Assembly: GCA_023389575.1 (NCBI GenBank)
Contig: JAEWEG010000093.1
Coordinates: 62,001-126,000 of the forward strand
From: Chloroflexota bacterium
GTDB lineage: Bacteria; Chloroflexota; Chloroflexia; Thermomicrobiales; UBA6265
Direction: 5' to 3'
Length of the DNA: 64,000 bases
Shown: positions 39,429 through 48,800 of the stretch, in pieces
Position numbering within the stretch: position 1 is the first letter of the stretch
How the letters are laid out: the number at the start of each line of letters is the position of its first letter
Program-made: the position numbers and the translations under genes
Notes under the pieces: model-generated
The model's input: only the letters and a program-made list of their open reading frames with translations
Told to the model about the DNA's origin: nothing
The model's database searches: none

Positions 39429-40472
39429 GTGCCCAGTTCCCGCGTTCCCACGCCGCCAGATTGGCTTCGCACCATGCCCAAGGTCGAACTCCACGTCCAC
39501 CTCGAAGGGACAATGGGCCCGGCCACACTCTGGCGCATAGCCCGGAAGCACGGGATTGACCTCGGAATCGCGACCGAGCAAGACCTTCCCAGCCTTTACG
39601 AGTACGACGACTTTCCGGGGTTCATCGACGTGTTCACGCGATGCAGCGATTGCCTGCGCACCGCCGATGACCTGGCGATGCTCGTTGACGCCTATGGCGA
39701 CGAACTCGCTCTGCAAAACGTCCGCTACGCGGAGATCCACTACAATCCCGAGCCCCACTTTCGCCGCAAAGGCATCGCCCTACTGGATGGGCTGGACGCC
39801 ATGAACCGGGCGCGCCAGCGAGTGCGGGACCGCCACGGCATTGAGCTTAGGTGGATCGCCGACGGGGTCCGAGATGCCGCCATCGGACCGCGCTCGGTCG
39901 ATATCACGATTGACTGGATCATCGAGGCGGGGCCGGACTCCGGGATCGTCGCCCTCGGCCTCGGCGGCAACGAAATCGGCCATCCCGCCCGCGACTATCG
40001 TAGCGCGTTCGAGCGAGCGCACGAGCACGGCATCAACGTCGTCGCCCACGCCGGTGAGGCGGTGGGTCCCGAATCCATCTGGGAGACGCTCGAACTACTG
40101 AAGCCCGCCCGCATCGGCCACGGAATCGCCGCTGGCCAGGATTCGGCGCTGATGGACCATCTCGCCGCCAACCGCATCCCTCTGGAGGTCAGCCCTTCCA
40201 GCAATTTGCGGACCGGTGTCGTCGAGAGCTACGAGAGCCTTCCGCTCCAACGTTTCCGGGATGCGGGCGTGCCATTCTCGATCAACAGCGACGACCCACC
40301 CATGTTTGGGACGGACCTTCTCACCGAGTACGCCATCGCCATGCACCTCCTTGGGCTCGACCGGTGGGGCATGGCGAACCTCGTCGCCGACGCGATCGAC
40401 CAGTCCTTCGCGCCCAGTGACGTTCGCGAGCGCCTCCACACGGAGCTGCGCGCCCACACGCCCGCGCGTTAG
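39429..40472 (+). CDS. Adenosine deaminase family protein
   Basis: Zinc amidohydrolase converting adenosine (or a related nucleoside such as aminodeoxyfutalosine) to the inosine form. The 347 residues carry the metal-site HxH in VELHVHLEG, catalytic Glu in VAHAGEAVGPES and the metal Asp in INSDDPPMFGTDL, with SPSSNLRTG before it. The start is GTG. Its stop overlaps the convergent LLM-type gene by 4 bases. Exact substrate within the family is not certain. Confidence 0.9.
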   Translation: MPSSRVPTPPDWLRTMPKVELHVHLEGTMGPATLWRIARKHGIDLGIATEQDLPSLYEYDDFPGFIDVFTRCSDCLRTADDLAMLVDAYGDELALQNVRYAEIHYNPEPHFRRKGIALLDGLDAMNRARQRVRDRHGIELRWIADGVRDAAIGPRSVDITIDWIIEAGPDSGIVALGLGGNEIGHPARDYRSAFERAHEHGINVVAHAGEAVGPESIWETLELLKPARIGHGIAAGQDSALMDHLAANRIPLEVSPSSNLRTGVVESYESLPLQRFRDAGVPFSINSDDPPMFGTDLLTEYAIAMHLLGLDRWGMANLVADAIDQSFAPSDVRERLHTELRAHTPAR

Positions 40473-41260
40473 GCCAGATGTGTGATGGCATCCAGCAGGC
40501 GCAGGTAATCGCTCGTGTCCTCGGTGGCGGTGATTGCCCGGACGATCGCGTGGTCCACGGCGCCATCGAACGCGGAGACGCCCGCCGCCACCTCTTCCGC
40601 AGTGTCGCCATAGACCGCGCTCTCCATGGCGGTGATCCCCAGGCGTTCGAAGTTCGCCGCGTACGACGGAATCGCGGAGTACTTGGCGGCCTCGACCTTG
40701 AGGTTCTCCAGCGCGGCCTCGCCCAGCGCGGTCCTGATGTAAGTCGCCGACTCCACGGAGGCATTGCCAGCCGCCTCCGCCTGGGTTCGCATGGTCCGGG
40801 TCGTTTCCGCCGCATGCTCCGGCGTCAGCCAGTTGAACAGCAGCCCGTTCCCGGCCTCCGCGCCGAGCTGGCGCATTCGTGGACCAAGTGATCCCACGAC
40901 GATCAGGCAGGTCAGCTCGCCGCGCAACTCATCGATCGCCGTTCGTACCGTCTTGAGCGGGCTTGGCTTCGCCGAGGCGCCAATCCCAATCACGATCCGT
41001 GACTGATCGAGTCCGCGATCTCGAACCGACCGAGCGATCTCGCTCGCGGACGTCCGGTCGACGTTGATCACACCTGATCCGACAACCAAACGATCCGTCA
41101 CCGACGTCGCGACGCGCATCCGTTCGATAGCGTCCCCTTCAGGCGTTTCGTTGAACCAGAGCGAATACAGGCCGATCTCCTCGGCGCGCCTGGCGATGTC
41201 GCGCACGGTCGCGATATCCAGCGACCCAACGACGCCAAACCCCAGTTTGCTGGTGTTCAT
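40469..41260 (-). CDS. Luciferase-like (LLM class) oxidoreductase
   Basis: A 263-residue protein of the bacterial luciferase fold, probably flavin- or F420-dependent. It opens LGFGVVGSLDIATVRDIARR and has the family-type IGLYSLWFNETPEGD and RIVIGIGAS segments. At 263 residues it is shorter than most members (about 300-340), so parts of the barrel insertions are missing. It lies 12 bases after radC on the same strand. Substrate unknown. Confidence 0.75.
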   Translation of the reverse strand: MNTSKLGFGVVGSLDIATVRDIARRAEEIGLYSLWFNETPEGDAIERMRVATSVTDRLVVGSGVINVDRTSASEIARSVRDRGLDQSRIVIGIGASAKPSPLKTVRTAIDELRGELTCLIVVGSLGPRMRQLGAEAGNGLLFNWLTPEHAAETTRTMRTQAEAAGNASVESATYIRTALGEAALENLKVEAAKYSAIPSYAANFERLGITAMESAVYGDTAEEVAAGVSAFDGAVDHAIVRAITATEDTSDYLRLLDAITHLA

Positions 41261-41272
41261 CCACTACTCCCC

Positions 41273-42010
41273 TTACTTCGGAAATCCAAGTCCAAGCCGT
41301 TTCAGCGACACATGACGCGCCTGTCCGATGACCAGGTGGTCCAGTACTCGGATATCGAGCAACTTCCCAGCCGCCACGACCTCGACGGTCAACGCCACGT
41401 CGGCGCTCGACGGTGTCGGATCGCCGGAGGGATGGTTGTGAACCATGATCAGGCTCACCGCGTTCGCCCGCACTGCCTCCCGGAACAACTCGGCGATGCG
41501 GACCGACGCTTCGTTCACGCTCCCCTGGTACACCATCGTCACCCGGATGATGCGGTTCTTGGTGTCGAGCAGCACGACCCGGAGTTGCTCCTGCTCCAGC
41601 GCCGCCATTTCGTACCCGATCAGGTCCACCACATCTTCGGGAGATGAGATCGCCGGCCTCTCCTCGATGGGAAGCCGCGCCACCCGGCGGCCGATCTCCA
41701 GCGCCGCCTTCAGGGTCGCCGCCTTGGCCGGTCCGAGCCCGCCGAATTCCAGGAGTTCGCGAAAATCACGGCGCTGCATCCCAACGAACCCGCCACTCTC
41801 TCGCAGCAGACGTTGGGACAGACGCAGCACGCCTTCCTGTGCGGTGCCGGTGCGAAGCAGGATCGCGATCAACTCGTGATCGTCCAGAGCCTCGGGACCG
41901 GACAGTTCCAACCGCTCCCGGGGCATCACATCCGGATCGCCCTCGCTGATCTTCCGGCCGGTTCGCCGGATCGGGAGCGGGCCGTCCAACAGCTCGTTCA
42001 CCTCAGTCAC
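41273..42010 (-). CDS. radC: RadC-family JAB-domain protein
   Basis: A 245-residue protein named for DNA repair, though its biochemical role remains unresolved. It has an N-terminal helix-hairpin-helix region (ELLEFGGLGPAKAATLKAALE) and a C-terminal JAMM metalloprotease-like domain with metal motif MVHNHPSGDPTPSSAD. It starts 8 bases inside the end of the MFS transporter gene, so the two are co-transcribed. Confidence 0.92.
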   Translation of the reverse strand: MTEVNELLDGPLPIRRTGRKISEGDPDVMPRERLELSGPEALDDHELIAILLRTGTAQEGVLRLSQRLLRESGGFVGMQRRDFRELLEFGGLGPAKAATLKAALEIGRRVARLPIEERPAISSPEDVVDLIGYEMAALEQEQLRVVLLDTKNRIIRVTMVYQGSVNEASVRIAELFREAVRANAVSLIMVHNHPSGDPTPSSADVALTVEVVAAGKLLDIRVLDHLVIGQARHVSLKRLGLGFPK

Positions 42011-43223
42011 CGGGCGTCTCCATCCCCTTCACCGAATGCACCACCGGGTCCACTCGTGTCTCATTCACGAGGAAGTAGAGGATCGCCGAGGCCAGCAACC
42101 CGGCCACCATGAGTACGTAGGCGCTTCCCGCCAGGCCGAAGGCGGTCGCGATGAAGCCCACCAGCAGCGGCCCGGCAACCATCCCCGTGTCGCCGATCAG
42201 GCGCCACACACCGAGAAACTCACCGGTCGCGCCAGGCGGCGCCAGGTCGGCTCCCAGCGTCATCATCGCGCCAGAGCCCAACCCATTTCCCAGCCCGATC
42301 ACCAGGCCGGCGATCAGCAGGCCGGTAAAGTCGTTCGCCAGCGGCACGATCCCGATTCCGATGGCCATGATCGCGAAGCTGGGCACCGAGGCGAACTTCC
42401 TGCCGAACCGGTCCATCAGGATCCCGGCGGGTATGAACATCGTCATGTCAAGCACGGCGGAGAGCGTCATGATGACGCCGACTTCGGCCGGATTCAGCCC
42501 CAGCGTCACCGCGCCGACGAGGGGGATGAGCAATTGCCGGCCCTGGCGGATCATCTGGGCGAAGAGTTGCGCCACCGCCGCCGCCGTCATGTCTCCCGAG
42601 TGCTCTCTGAGCGTCTGGAAGACCACATCCCAGCGTTTGCGACCCGTTCCCCGGCGCTCGATGACCGCCTGCCGGTCATCCGGGATGAACGCGACGGCCG
42701 CCAGGAAGGCGAGCGTTCCCATCGCGCCAGCCACCAGGAACGACGCGCCTGTGCTGGATGCGGTGGCCACGATGCCGCCTATCGCTGGCCCGGCGAACAT
42801 CCCGATCCGGTTGATGCCCCCGAACATGGCGATCGACTTTCCACGGTTTGCCATGTCCGCGTTCTGGGTAATGAACGCGTGGCGCGAGAGCCCCCACATC
42901 GCCGTGCCCACGCCGGCCAGCACGCGGAACCCAACCACGGCCGGTGGGGAAAGGTCCATCGCCAGGCTCACGGTTCCAAGCACGACGAGCGCGGAACCCA
43001 TGAGCATCGACCGGCGAAGCCCGATCCTGAACAGCAACGCGCCAGCCGGAAGGTCGGACACCAGCGTGCCGATCGCCGCCGCCGACGAGATCACGCTGAC
43101 CATGGTCAGCGACACGCCAAGTTCCGTCGCGTAGAACGGCAAGGTCGCGAGCAGCAACCCCTGCCCCATCGCAAGCAATGCGGTTGGCAGATATACCGCG
43201 AGGAACAGTTCTGACCGGCGCAT
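42003..43223 (-). CDS. MFS transporter
   Basis: A 406-residue integral membrane protein with about 12 hydrophobic segments in two halves joined by a basic central loop (ERRGTGRKRWDVVFQ). The A-like motif DLPAGALLFRIGLRRSML follows the second segment, and a second copy, PAGILMDRFGRKFA, occurs in the C-half, as in drug or sugar effluxers. Substrate cannot be inferred. Genes downstream (radC, LLM-type) give no clue. Confidence 0.88.
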   Translation of the reverse strand: MRRSELFLAVYLPTALLAMGQGLLLATLPFYATELGVSLTMVSVISSAAAIGTLVSDLPAGALLFRIGLRRSMLMGSALVVLGTVSLAMDLSPPAVVGFRVLAGVGTAMWGLSRHAFITQNADMANRGKSIAMFGGINRIGMFAGPAIGGIVATASSTGASFLVAGAMGTLAFLAAVAFIPDDRQAVIERRGTGRKRWDVVFQTLREHSGDMTAAAVAQLFAQMIRQGRQLLIPLVGAVTLGLNPAEVGVIMTLSAVLDMTMFIPAGILMDRFGRKFASVPSFAIMAIGIGIVPLANDFTGLLIAGLVIGLGNGLGSGAMMTLGADLAPPGATGEFLGVWRLIGDTGMVAGPLLVGFIATAFGLAGSAYVLMVAGLLASAILYFLVNETRVDPVVHSVKGMETPGD

Positions 43224-43330
43224 CGGACAACAACTCTCAGGAATATCGAACGGCCTCGTTTTTCAACCGTCCGATCCTACCAGATGCCCGGCCAGCCCGC
43301 GCCATCCAACCGGGTCCGATCACTGGCCGG

Positions 43331-43339
43331 TGATATACT
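43331..43339 (+). promoter_or_regulatory. Extended -10 promoter for ftsY-ffh
   Basis: TGATATACT supplies TATACT at 43334-43339 with the upstream TG of an extended -10. No good -35 is present. It would give a leader of about 130 bases ahead of ftsY. Confidence 0.55.
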
Positions 43340-43477
43340 TTCGCAGGGCCAGTTCAAGTCACTTTGCTTGATGCCAAAGCCCTTTTCCGGCCTCTTCAAC
43401 CCGTCCGCGGCCACCGCGACCGAAAGCGATTATCTCCAGGCCACCAGCCGGACGAGGTTCCCAAGGAAAGAAACCAC

Positions 43478-44440
43478 GTGCTCAGGAAACTGTTTCGGCG
43501 CCAGGCCGAACCCGATGTCCAACTGGAAAAGGGACTCGAGAAGACACGCCGAGGCGTGTTTCTTGAGATTACCCGCCTCTTCGATCGTTCCGAGATTGAC
43601 GACGAACTCTTCGAAGACCTTGAGATGCTGCTCATCCAGGCCGATGTCGGCTGGGATGTCAGCCAGCAACTCGTCGCCGAACTCCAGCAGAAGATTCGCG
43701 ATGAGAACATCGTCAATCCCGCCGACGCCCGCGAGATCCTGCGGCTGGAAATGATCCAGCTCCTCGAACTCGCGACCCGCAACCGTAAGGTCAAGATCCT
43801 TCAGCGCGGCGTCCCCTTCGTCATCCTCGTGGTCGGCGTGAACGGTACGGGCAAGACCACCGCCATCGCCAAGCTTGCGCAATACCACAAGAACTTCGGG
43901 CGAACCGTGATGCTCGCGGCCGGCGATACCTTCCGCGCCGCCGCAATCGACCAGTTGAAGGTCTGGGGCGAGCGCGTCGACGTGCCGGTGATTGCCCACC
44001 AGCCGGGAGCGGACCCCGGCGCGGTGGTGTTCGACGCGATGCAGGCGGCGCACAACCGCAACGTCGATGTCCTGATCGTCGATACCGCCGGTCGACTGCA
44101 CACCAAGCACAACCTGATGGCCGAACTCCACAAGATCCGGAAGATCATGCAGCGTCATGTGCCAGACGCTCCCCAGGAAGTGGTTCTCGTGATCGACGCC
44201 ACCACGGGCCAGAACGGCCTGGTGCAGGCGAACGAGTTCACGAAGTCCGTCGAGGTCACGGACATCTTCATCTCCAAGCTGGACAGCACGGCGAAGGGCG
44301 GGATCGCCTTCTCGGTCGCCAAGGAAATGGGCACGCCCATCTCCTACGTCGGAACTGGCGAAAAGGTCACCGATATCGCCGAGTTCCGGCAGGACACCTA
44401 CGTTGATTCACTCTTCTTTGGCGAAGGCGAGGGCTTCTGA
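43478..44440 (+). CDS. ftsY: Signal recognition particle receptor FtsY
   Basis: SRP receptor GTPase at the membrane; pairs with Ffh to deliver nascent membrane proteins. The 320 residues hold the N domain and G domain (P-loop VGVNGTGKTT, then DTFRAAAIDQL, DTAGRLHTK, SKLDSTAKGG). There is no long acidic A domain. The GTG start at 43478 has AAGGAAAG 7 bases upstream; the frame stays open further upstream. It is 3 bases from ffh. Confidence 0.95.
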   Translation: MLRKLFRRQAEPDVQLEKGLEKTRRGVFLEITRLFDRSEIDDELFEDLEMLLIQADVGWDVSQQLVAELQQKIRDENIVNPADAREILRLEMIQLLELATRNRKVKILQRGVPFVILVVGVNGTGKTTAIAKLAQYHKNFGRTVMLAAGDTFRAAAIDQLKVWGERVDVPVIAHQPGADPGAVVFDAMQAAHNRNVDVLIVDTAGRLHTKHNLMAELHKIRKIMQRHVPDAPQEVVLVIDATTGQNGLVQANEFTKSVEVTDIFISKLDSTAKGGIAFSVAKEMGTPISYVGTGEKVTDIAEFRQDTYVDSLFFGEGEGF

Positions 44441-44443
44441 TTC

Positions 44444-45781
44444 ATGTTCGAGACACTCTCTGATCGCCTGAACGAGACATTCGGGAAGCTTGGACGCAAG
44501 GGGCGCCTTACCGAGCAGGATGTCGACACCGCGATGCGGGAAGTTCGGCGGGCGCTGCTGGAAGCCGACGTCAACTTCAAGGTCGTCAAGGATTTCGTGG
44601 CTCGGGTGCGTGAACGCGCCGTGGGTCAGGATGTCCTGAAGTCGCTCACCCCGGCCCAAACGGTGATCGGCATTGTCAATGAGGAGCTCATCGCCACTCT
44701 GGGCGCTGAGCAGGTGCCGCTGCGCAACCCGGAGCGACCACCGCAGATCATCCTGATGGTGGGTCTCAACGGCGCCGGTAAGACCACGCACTCCGCCAAG
44801 CTGGCGCTCAACCTGCGCAAGCAGGGTCGCAATCCGCTGCTCGTCGCCGCCGACGTCTACCGTCCCGCCGCCATCAAGCAGCTCCAGACACTCGGCAAGC
44901 AAGTCGACATCCCGGTTTACGATGAAGGCACGGACGCCGACCCGGTCGCCATCGCCCGCAACGCCATCCAGTTCGCCAACGGACGCGGCTTCAACCCCGT
45001 CATCATCGACACCGCCGGTCGCTTGCAGATCGACGAGGCGCTGATGCAGGAACTCGTCCGCATCAAGGAAGCCGTCAATCCCACCGAGATCATGCTGGTG
45101 GCCGACGCCATGACCGGCCAGGAAGCCGTGGGGGTGGCCGAGGAGTTCAATCGGCAACTGGACATCACGGGCCTCCTCCTCACCAAGATGGACGGCGACG
45201 CTCGCGGTGGCGCCGCCCTGTCGATCCGGTCCGTCACGGGCGTGCCGATCAAGTTCATCGGCACCGGCGAAAAGCTCGACACCCTTGAGCCCTTCTACCC
45301 GGACCGGCTCGCCGGTCGCATCCTCGGGATGGGCGACGTGCTCTCGCTCATCGAGCGGGCCCAGGAGCAAACCGACGAGAAGGAGGCCGAACGCCTCCAG
45401 GCGCGGATGATGAAGGGCCAGTTCGACCTCGAGGACTTCCTGGAGCAGCTTCAGAAGATCAAGAGCATGGGGCCGCTCAGTCAGATCATGGAGATGATCC
45501 CGGGACTCGGCCAGCAGATGCGCCAGGCCAAGGCGCAAATCTCGGACGACGACTACAAACAGGTCGAGGCCATCATCCGCGCCATGACCCCGTGGGAGCG
45601 CCGCAACCCCGACCGCATTGACCATAGCCGGCGGCGACGCATCGCTCGCGGCACCGGCGTGGATCGCCAGGACGTGAACCGGCTACTGTCGCAGTTCAAG
45701 GACATGCAGAAGATGATGGGACAGTTCAGCCAGATGGCGAAAAAGGGCAAGATGCCAAAGAACATGCCGTTCAAGTTCTAG
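44444..45781 (+). CDS. ffh: Signal recognition particle protein Ffh
   Basis: GTPase and signal-peptide-binding subunit of SRP. The 445 residues show N and G domains (P-loop VGLNGAGKTT, DVYRPAAIKQL, DTAGRLQID, TKMDGDARGG) and a C-terminal Met-rich M domain ending MQKMMGQFSQMAKKGKMPKN, with the RNA-binding region SRRRRIARGTGV. It starts 3 bases after ftsY, so the two SRP GTPases are made from one transcript. A terminator follows. The 4.5S RNA was not seen in the window. Confidence 0.97.
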   Translation: MFETLSDRLNETFGKLGRKGRLTEQDVDTAMREVRRALLEADVNFKVVKDFVARVRERAVGQDVLKSLTPAQTVIGIVNEELIATLGAEQVPLRNPERPPQIILMVGLNGAGKTTHSAKLALNLRKQGRNPLLVAADVYRPAAIKQLQTLGKQVDIPVYDEGTDADPVAIARNAIQFANGRGFNPVIIDTAGRLQIDEALMQELVRIKEAVNPTEIMLVADAMTGQEAVGVAEEFNRQLDITGLLLTKMDGDARGGAALSIRSVTGVPIKFIGTGEKLDTLEPFYPDRLAGRILGMGDVLSLIERAQEQTDEKEAERLQARMMKGQFDLEDFLEQLQKIKSMGPLSQIMEMIPGLGQQMRQAKAQISDDDYKQVEAIIRAMTPWERRNPDRIDHSRRRRIARGTGVDRQDVNRLLSQFKDMQKMMGQFSQMAKKGKMPKNMPFKF

Positions 45782-45808
45782 CCCACCTCGAAAACGAATG
45801 TATCCGCG

Positions 45809-45838
45809 AACGTCCGGGCCACAGGGTCCGGACGTTTT
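45809..45838 (+). terminator. Terminator of ftsY-ffh
   Basis: AACGTCCGGGCC pairs with GGTCCGGACGTT around ACAG (12 bp, one G-U) and runs into TTTTGC. Confidence 0.88.
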
Positions 45839-45971
45839 GCATTCCCGGCGAGGACCCGGACCGCCACGGGGTGTTTCCCCGGTATACGCGATCCAGTGAA
45901 ACCGGCTGACACGCCGCTCGAGGATGACGAATGCTCCTGGCGACTCCCACTTCTCCCGGGTTAACAGCCCC

Positions 45972-46001
45972 TTGCCATGAATTTTAGCCTATGCTAATTT
46001 A
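45972..46001 (+). promoter_or_regulatory. Promoter and MntR/DtxR-type operator of the metal operon
   Basis: TTGCCA (45972-45977) and TAATTT (45995-46000) are 17 bases apart. The palindrome TTAGC-CTAT-GCTAA (45984-45997), with AT-rich flanks, covers the spacer and the start of the -10. It is placed where a metal-loaded DtxR-family repressor would block transcription, and such a regulator ends the operon. Confidence 0.75.
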
Positions 46002-46051
46002 GTCGCGGTGAATATTTATCGGCTACCCGCGAGCGGAGAGTCTCGACACAC

Positions 46052-47038
46052 ATGACGTCCAATCCCATACAGAAAACTCCAATCTCCAGCCGGTGGCGCA
46101 CGGGAGCTCTGGCCGCCGTTCCGGCGCTGGTCCTGACCTACGCCGCGCTCCGGCCACCGTCGAGTTCAACCGCGGACAATGACCTGTTGAACGTGGTCGC
46201 CACGACCGGCCAAGTCGGAGACCTTGCCCGCAACGTGGGCGGCGATAGCGTCTCGGTCTCAACCTTGATGGGCCCAGGCGTCGATCCGCACCTGTTCAAA
46301 GCCAGCGAATCGGACGTCATCGATCTGATCGACTCCGACCTCATTCTCTACAGCGGCCTGCATCTCGAAGGCAATCTCGCCGAAGTGCTCGAACAGGCGG
46401 GCAAGCGCCAGCCAGTCGCCGCCGTGAGCATGGGCGTTCCCGAAGTTGACCTGATCCAGCCCCTCGACGATGCGTTCGACGGCAATCCCGATCCCCACTT
46501 CTGGTTCGATCCCACGCTGTGGCGGGCCGCCGCCGTGGAAGCCGCCCGCGCTTTCGCCATCGCCGATCCAGACAACGCCGGATCGTACGACGCCAACGCG
46601 GAAACCTACGGAAACGAACTCCACGAGCTCGACGAGTGGGCGGCCGAACAGTTCGCGCGAATCCCCGAAACCTCCAGAATCCTCGTCACCGCCCACGATG
46701 CTTTTGGCTACCTTGGCCGCAGGTACGACCTCGACGTGGTCGGTCTCCAGGGAATCAGCACCGCGACCGAAGCCGGTGTTCGGGATGTGCAAAACATCGC
46801 CGACCTTATCGCCGCCAACGAGATCCGGGCGGTCTTCGTCGAGACAAGCGTTCCGCGCAGGACCATTGAAGCGGTCCAGGTTGCGGTCGCCGATCGTGGC
46901 TGGACAGTCGACATCGGCGAGTCGCTGTTTTCCGACGCCATGGGCGACGAAGGAACTCCCGAAGGAACCTATCTCGGCATGATGCGGCACAACGTGAACG
47001 CCATCGTTTCAGGACTTACAGGAGAACCAAGCGAATGA
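46052..47038 (+). CDS. Mn/Zn ABC transporter substrate-binding protein
   Basis: Extracytoplasmic metal-binding protein of cluster A-I (TroA/MntA/ZnuA). The 328 residues begin with a basic, then hydrophobic signal segment. Likely metal ligands are His80 (DPHLFKAS), His149 (DPHFWFDP), His215 (TAHDAFGYL) and Asp295 (GESLFSDAMG), the His3-Asp set of TroA, which can hold zinc or manganese. There is no His-rich loop of the ZnuA kind. Its stop overlaps the ATPase start (ATGA). Confidence 0.9.
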   Translation: MTSNPIQKTPISSRWRTGALAAVPALVLTYAALRPPSSSTADNDLLNVVATTGQVGDLARNVGGDSVSVSTLMGPGVDPHLFKASESDVIDLIDSDLILYSGLHLEGNLAEVLEQAGKRQPVAAVSMGVPEVDLIQPLDDAFDGNPDPHFWFDPTLWRAAAVEAARAFAIADPDNAGSYDANAETYGNELHELDEWAAEQFARIPETSRILVTAHDAFGYLGRRYDLDVVGLQGISTATEAGVRDVQNIADLIAANEIRAVFVETSVPRRTIEAVQVAVADRGWTVDIGESLFSDAMGDEGTPEGTYLGMMRHNVNAIVSGLTGEPSE

Positions 47039-47856
47039 GATCGCCATTCACTCAGGGCGACCCAACCACCGGGTCCGTCATCGAGGTCCGTGACCTCACG
47101 GTCGCCTACAACGAATCGCCTGTGTTGTGGGACCTCGACATCGACTTCGCCGCGGGCAAGGCGACCGCGATCGTTGGTCCCAACGGCGCCGGCAAGAGCA
47201 CGCTGCTCAAGGCGATCCTGGGGCTGGTACCGATCGCCGCCGGCGCCACCCGCGTGTTCGAGTCCCGGCTCGACCAGGTTCGGCAGCGCGTCGCCTACGT
47301 CCCGCAACGTGGCTCCGTGGACTGGGACTTCCCAACCAACGCGCTGGATGTCGTCACCATGGGGCGATACGGACGAATCGGCTGGTTCCGCCGACCATCG
47401 AAGGCCGATCTGGACATCGCCCGTGAGTGCCTGGCCCAGGTCGGGATGTCGAGTTTCGCCGATCGCCAGATCAGCCAGCTTTCCGGCGGGCAGCAGCAAC
47501 GTGTGTTTCTCGCCAGGGCACTTGCCCAGGAAGCCGATCTCTACCTGATGGACGAGCCGTTCGTGGGCGTTGACGCGGTGACCGAGCGAGCCATCGTCCA
47601 GCTCCTCCACGATGTCCGGGACGCCGGCAAGACCGTTATCGCCGTCCACCATGACCTCGAATCGGTCGCAGACTACTTTGATAACGTCGTGCTGCTGAAT
47701 GTGAACCTCATCGCCTCGGGCCCCGTGTCCGACGTCTTTACCGAGGGCAACCTCCGCAAGACATATCACGCCCCAGCGAGCCCGTTCGGTGAGTCCACCG
47801 AGCAGACCACGCGGGCGGGTTCCGAGATGGCCCCGGTCGAGGCGATGCTGCGATGA
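47035..47856 (+). CDS. Mn/Zn ABC transporter ATP-binding protein
   Basis: Cytoplasmic ATPase of the metal uptake system. The 273 residues show Walker A GPNGAGKST, the Q-loop in YVPQRGSVDWDFP (typical of Mn/Zn importers), signature LSGGQQQRVFLARAL and Walker B LYLMDEPFVGVD. It overlaps both neighbours by 4 bases (ATGA), so binding protein, ATPase and permeases are translationally coupled. Confidence 0.95.
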   Translation: MRSPFTQGDPTTGSVIEVRDLTVAYNESPVLWDLDIDFAAGKATAIVGPNGAGKSTLLKAILGLVPIAAGATRVFESRLDQVRQRVAYVPQRGSVDWDFPTNALDVVTMGRYGRIGWFRRPSKADLDIARECLAQVGMSSFADRQISQLSGGQQQRVFLARALAQEADLYLMDEPFVGVDAVTERAIVQLLHDVRDAGKTVIAVHHDLESVADYFDNVVLLNVNLIASGPVSDVFTEGNLRKTYHAPASPFGESTEQTTRAGSEMAPVEAMLR

Positions 47857-48800
47857 TGGTCCCTCTCGCCCTTCTCGGCCTCGATATCTCATGGGACGCC
47901 ACGCTTCGCAACGTTTTGCTTGGCTCGCTCATTCTCGGCGTCACCAGCGGCGTCATCGGCGTGTTCGCGGTCCTGCGGCGACAGAGCCTTATCGGAGACG
48001 CGCTTTCGCACGCCGCGCTACCTGGCATCTGCATCATGTTCATCGTCACGGGCACAAGATCGAGCGAATGGCTCCTGCTCGGCGGGGCCATCAGTGGACT
48101 CCTGGGCACCGCGCTCCTGATCGCAATCAACCGCTGGTCAATCGTGCGGGAAGAGAGCGCGCTCGGAATCATCCTCAGCGTGTTCTTCGGCTTCGGCATC
48201 CTGCTGCTGACCCGAATCCAGCACGGCGGCGACGCCGCCCAGAGCGGGCTTGACCGGTTCATCTTCGGCCAGGCGGCGACCATTCTTCCCCGAGACGTCG
48301 GCACCATGGCCATCGTCGCCCTCATCGTCGTCGGGTCGATCGTGCTGATGTTCAAGGAGTTCAAGCTCATCACCTTCGATCCACTGTTCGCCGCCAGCAT
48401 CGGCATCAATCCGGTGATCGTCGGAGCGTTGCTCGCCGCGTTGCTGGTGCTCACAATCATGATCGGCCTGCAAACGGTCGGCGTCATCCTCATGGTCTCG
48501 CTGCTGATCGCTCCAGCCGTCGCCGCTCGCCAGTGGACACAGAGTCTCTCCGGGATGGTGGTCCTCTCCGGCGTATTCGGCATGGCGGCCGGTGTCGCCG
48601 GTTCGATCGTGAGCAGCCTCGTCGACCGCCTGCCAACCGGGCCGATGATCGTCATCGCCGCTTCGATCATCGTGATTTGCTCGATCCTCTTCGCGCCAGA
48701 TCGCGGCCTGGTCGCGACCTATCGTTCCCGGCGGGCGAGGTCTCGCCAGTTCCAGCGCCAGCTTGCCCTGGCCGATCATCACGGAGTGTCCCGATCATGA
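47853..48800 (+). CDS. Mn/Zn ABC transporter permease (first)
   Basis: A 315-residue membrane subunit of the ABC-3 family with about eight to nine hydrophobic helices. Family segments include QSLIGDALSHAALPGI near residue 45, ALGIILSVFFGFGIL and the late GVILMVSLLIAPAVAARQW. It overlaps the ATPase gene upstream and the second permease downstream by ATGA each. Together the two permeases probably form a heterodimeric channel. Confidence 0.92.
   Translation: MMVPLALLGLDISWDATLRNVLLGSLILGVTSGVIGVFAVLRRQSLIGDALSHAALPGICIMFIVTGTRSSEWLLLGGAISGLLGTALLIAINRWSIVREESALGIILSVFFGFGILLLTRIQHGGDAAQSGLDRFIFGQAATILPRDVGTMAIVALIVVGSIVLMFKEFKLITFDPLFAASIGINPVIVGALLAALLVLTIMIGLQTVGVILMVSLLIAPAVAARQWTQSLSGMVVLSGVFGMAAGVAGSIVSSLVDRLPTGPMIVIAASIIVICSILFAPDRGLVATYRSRRARSRQFQRQLALADHHGVSRS

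Noticed and set aside
39264..39758. N-terminal extension of mreB by 165 codons
   Set aside because: The extension runs over the divergent adenosine deaminase start and has no similarity to MreB; a TTG with a ribosome site gives the normal N-terminus.
42036..43214. Long His/Arg/Asp-rich frame opposite the MFS transporter
   Set aside because: The minus-strand frame has clear membrane helices and MFS motifs; the plus-strand frame has the composition of an antisense shadow.
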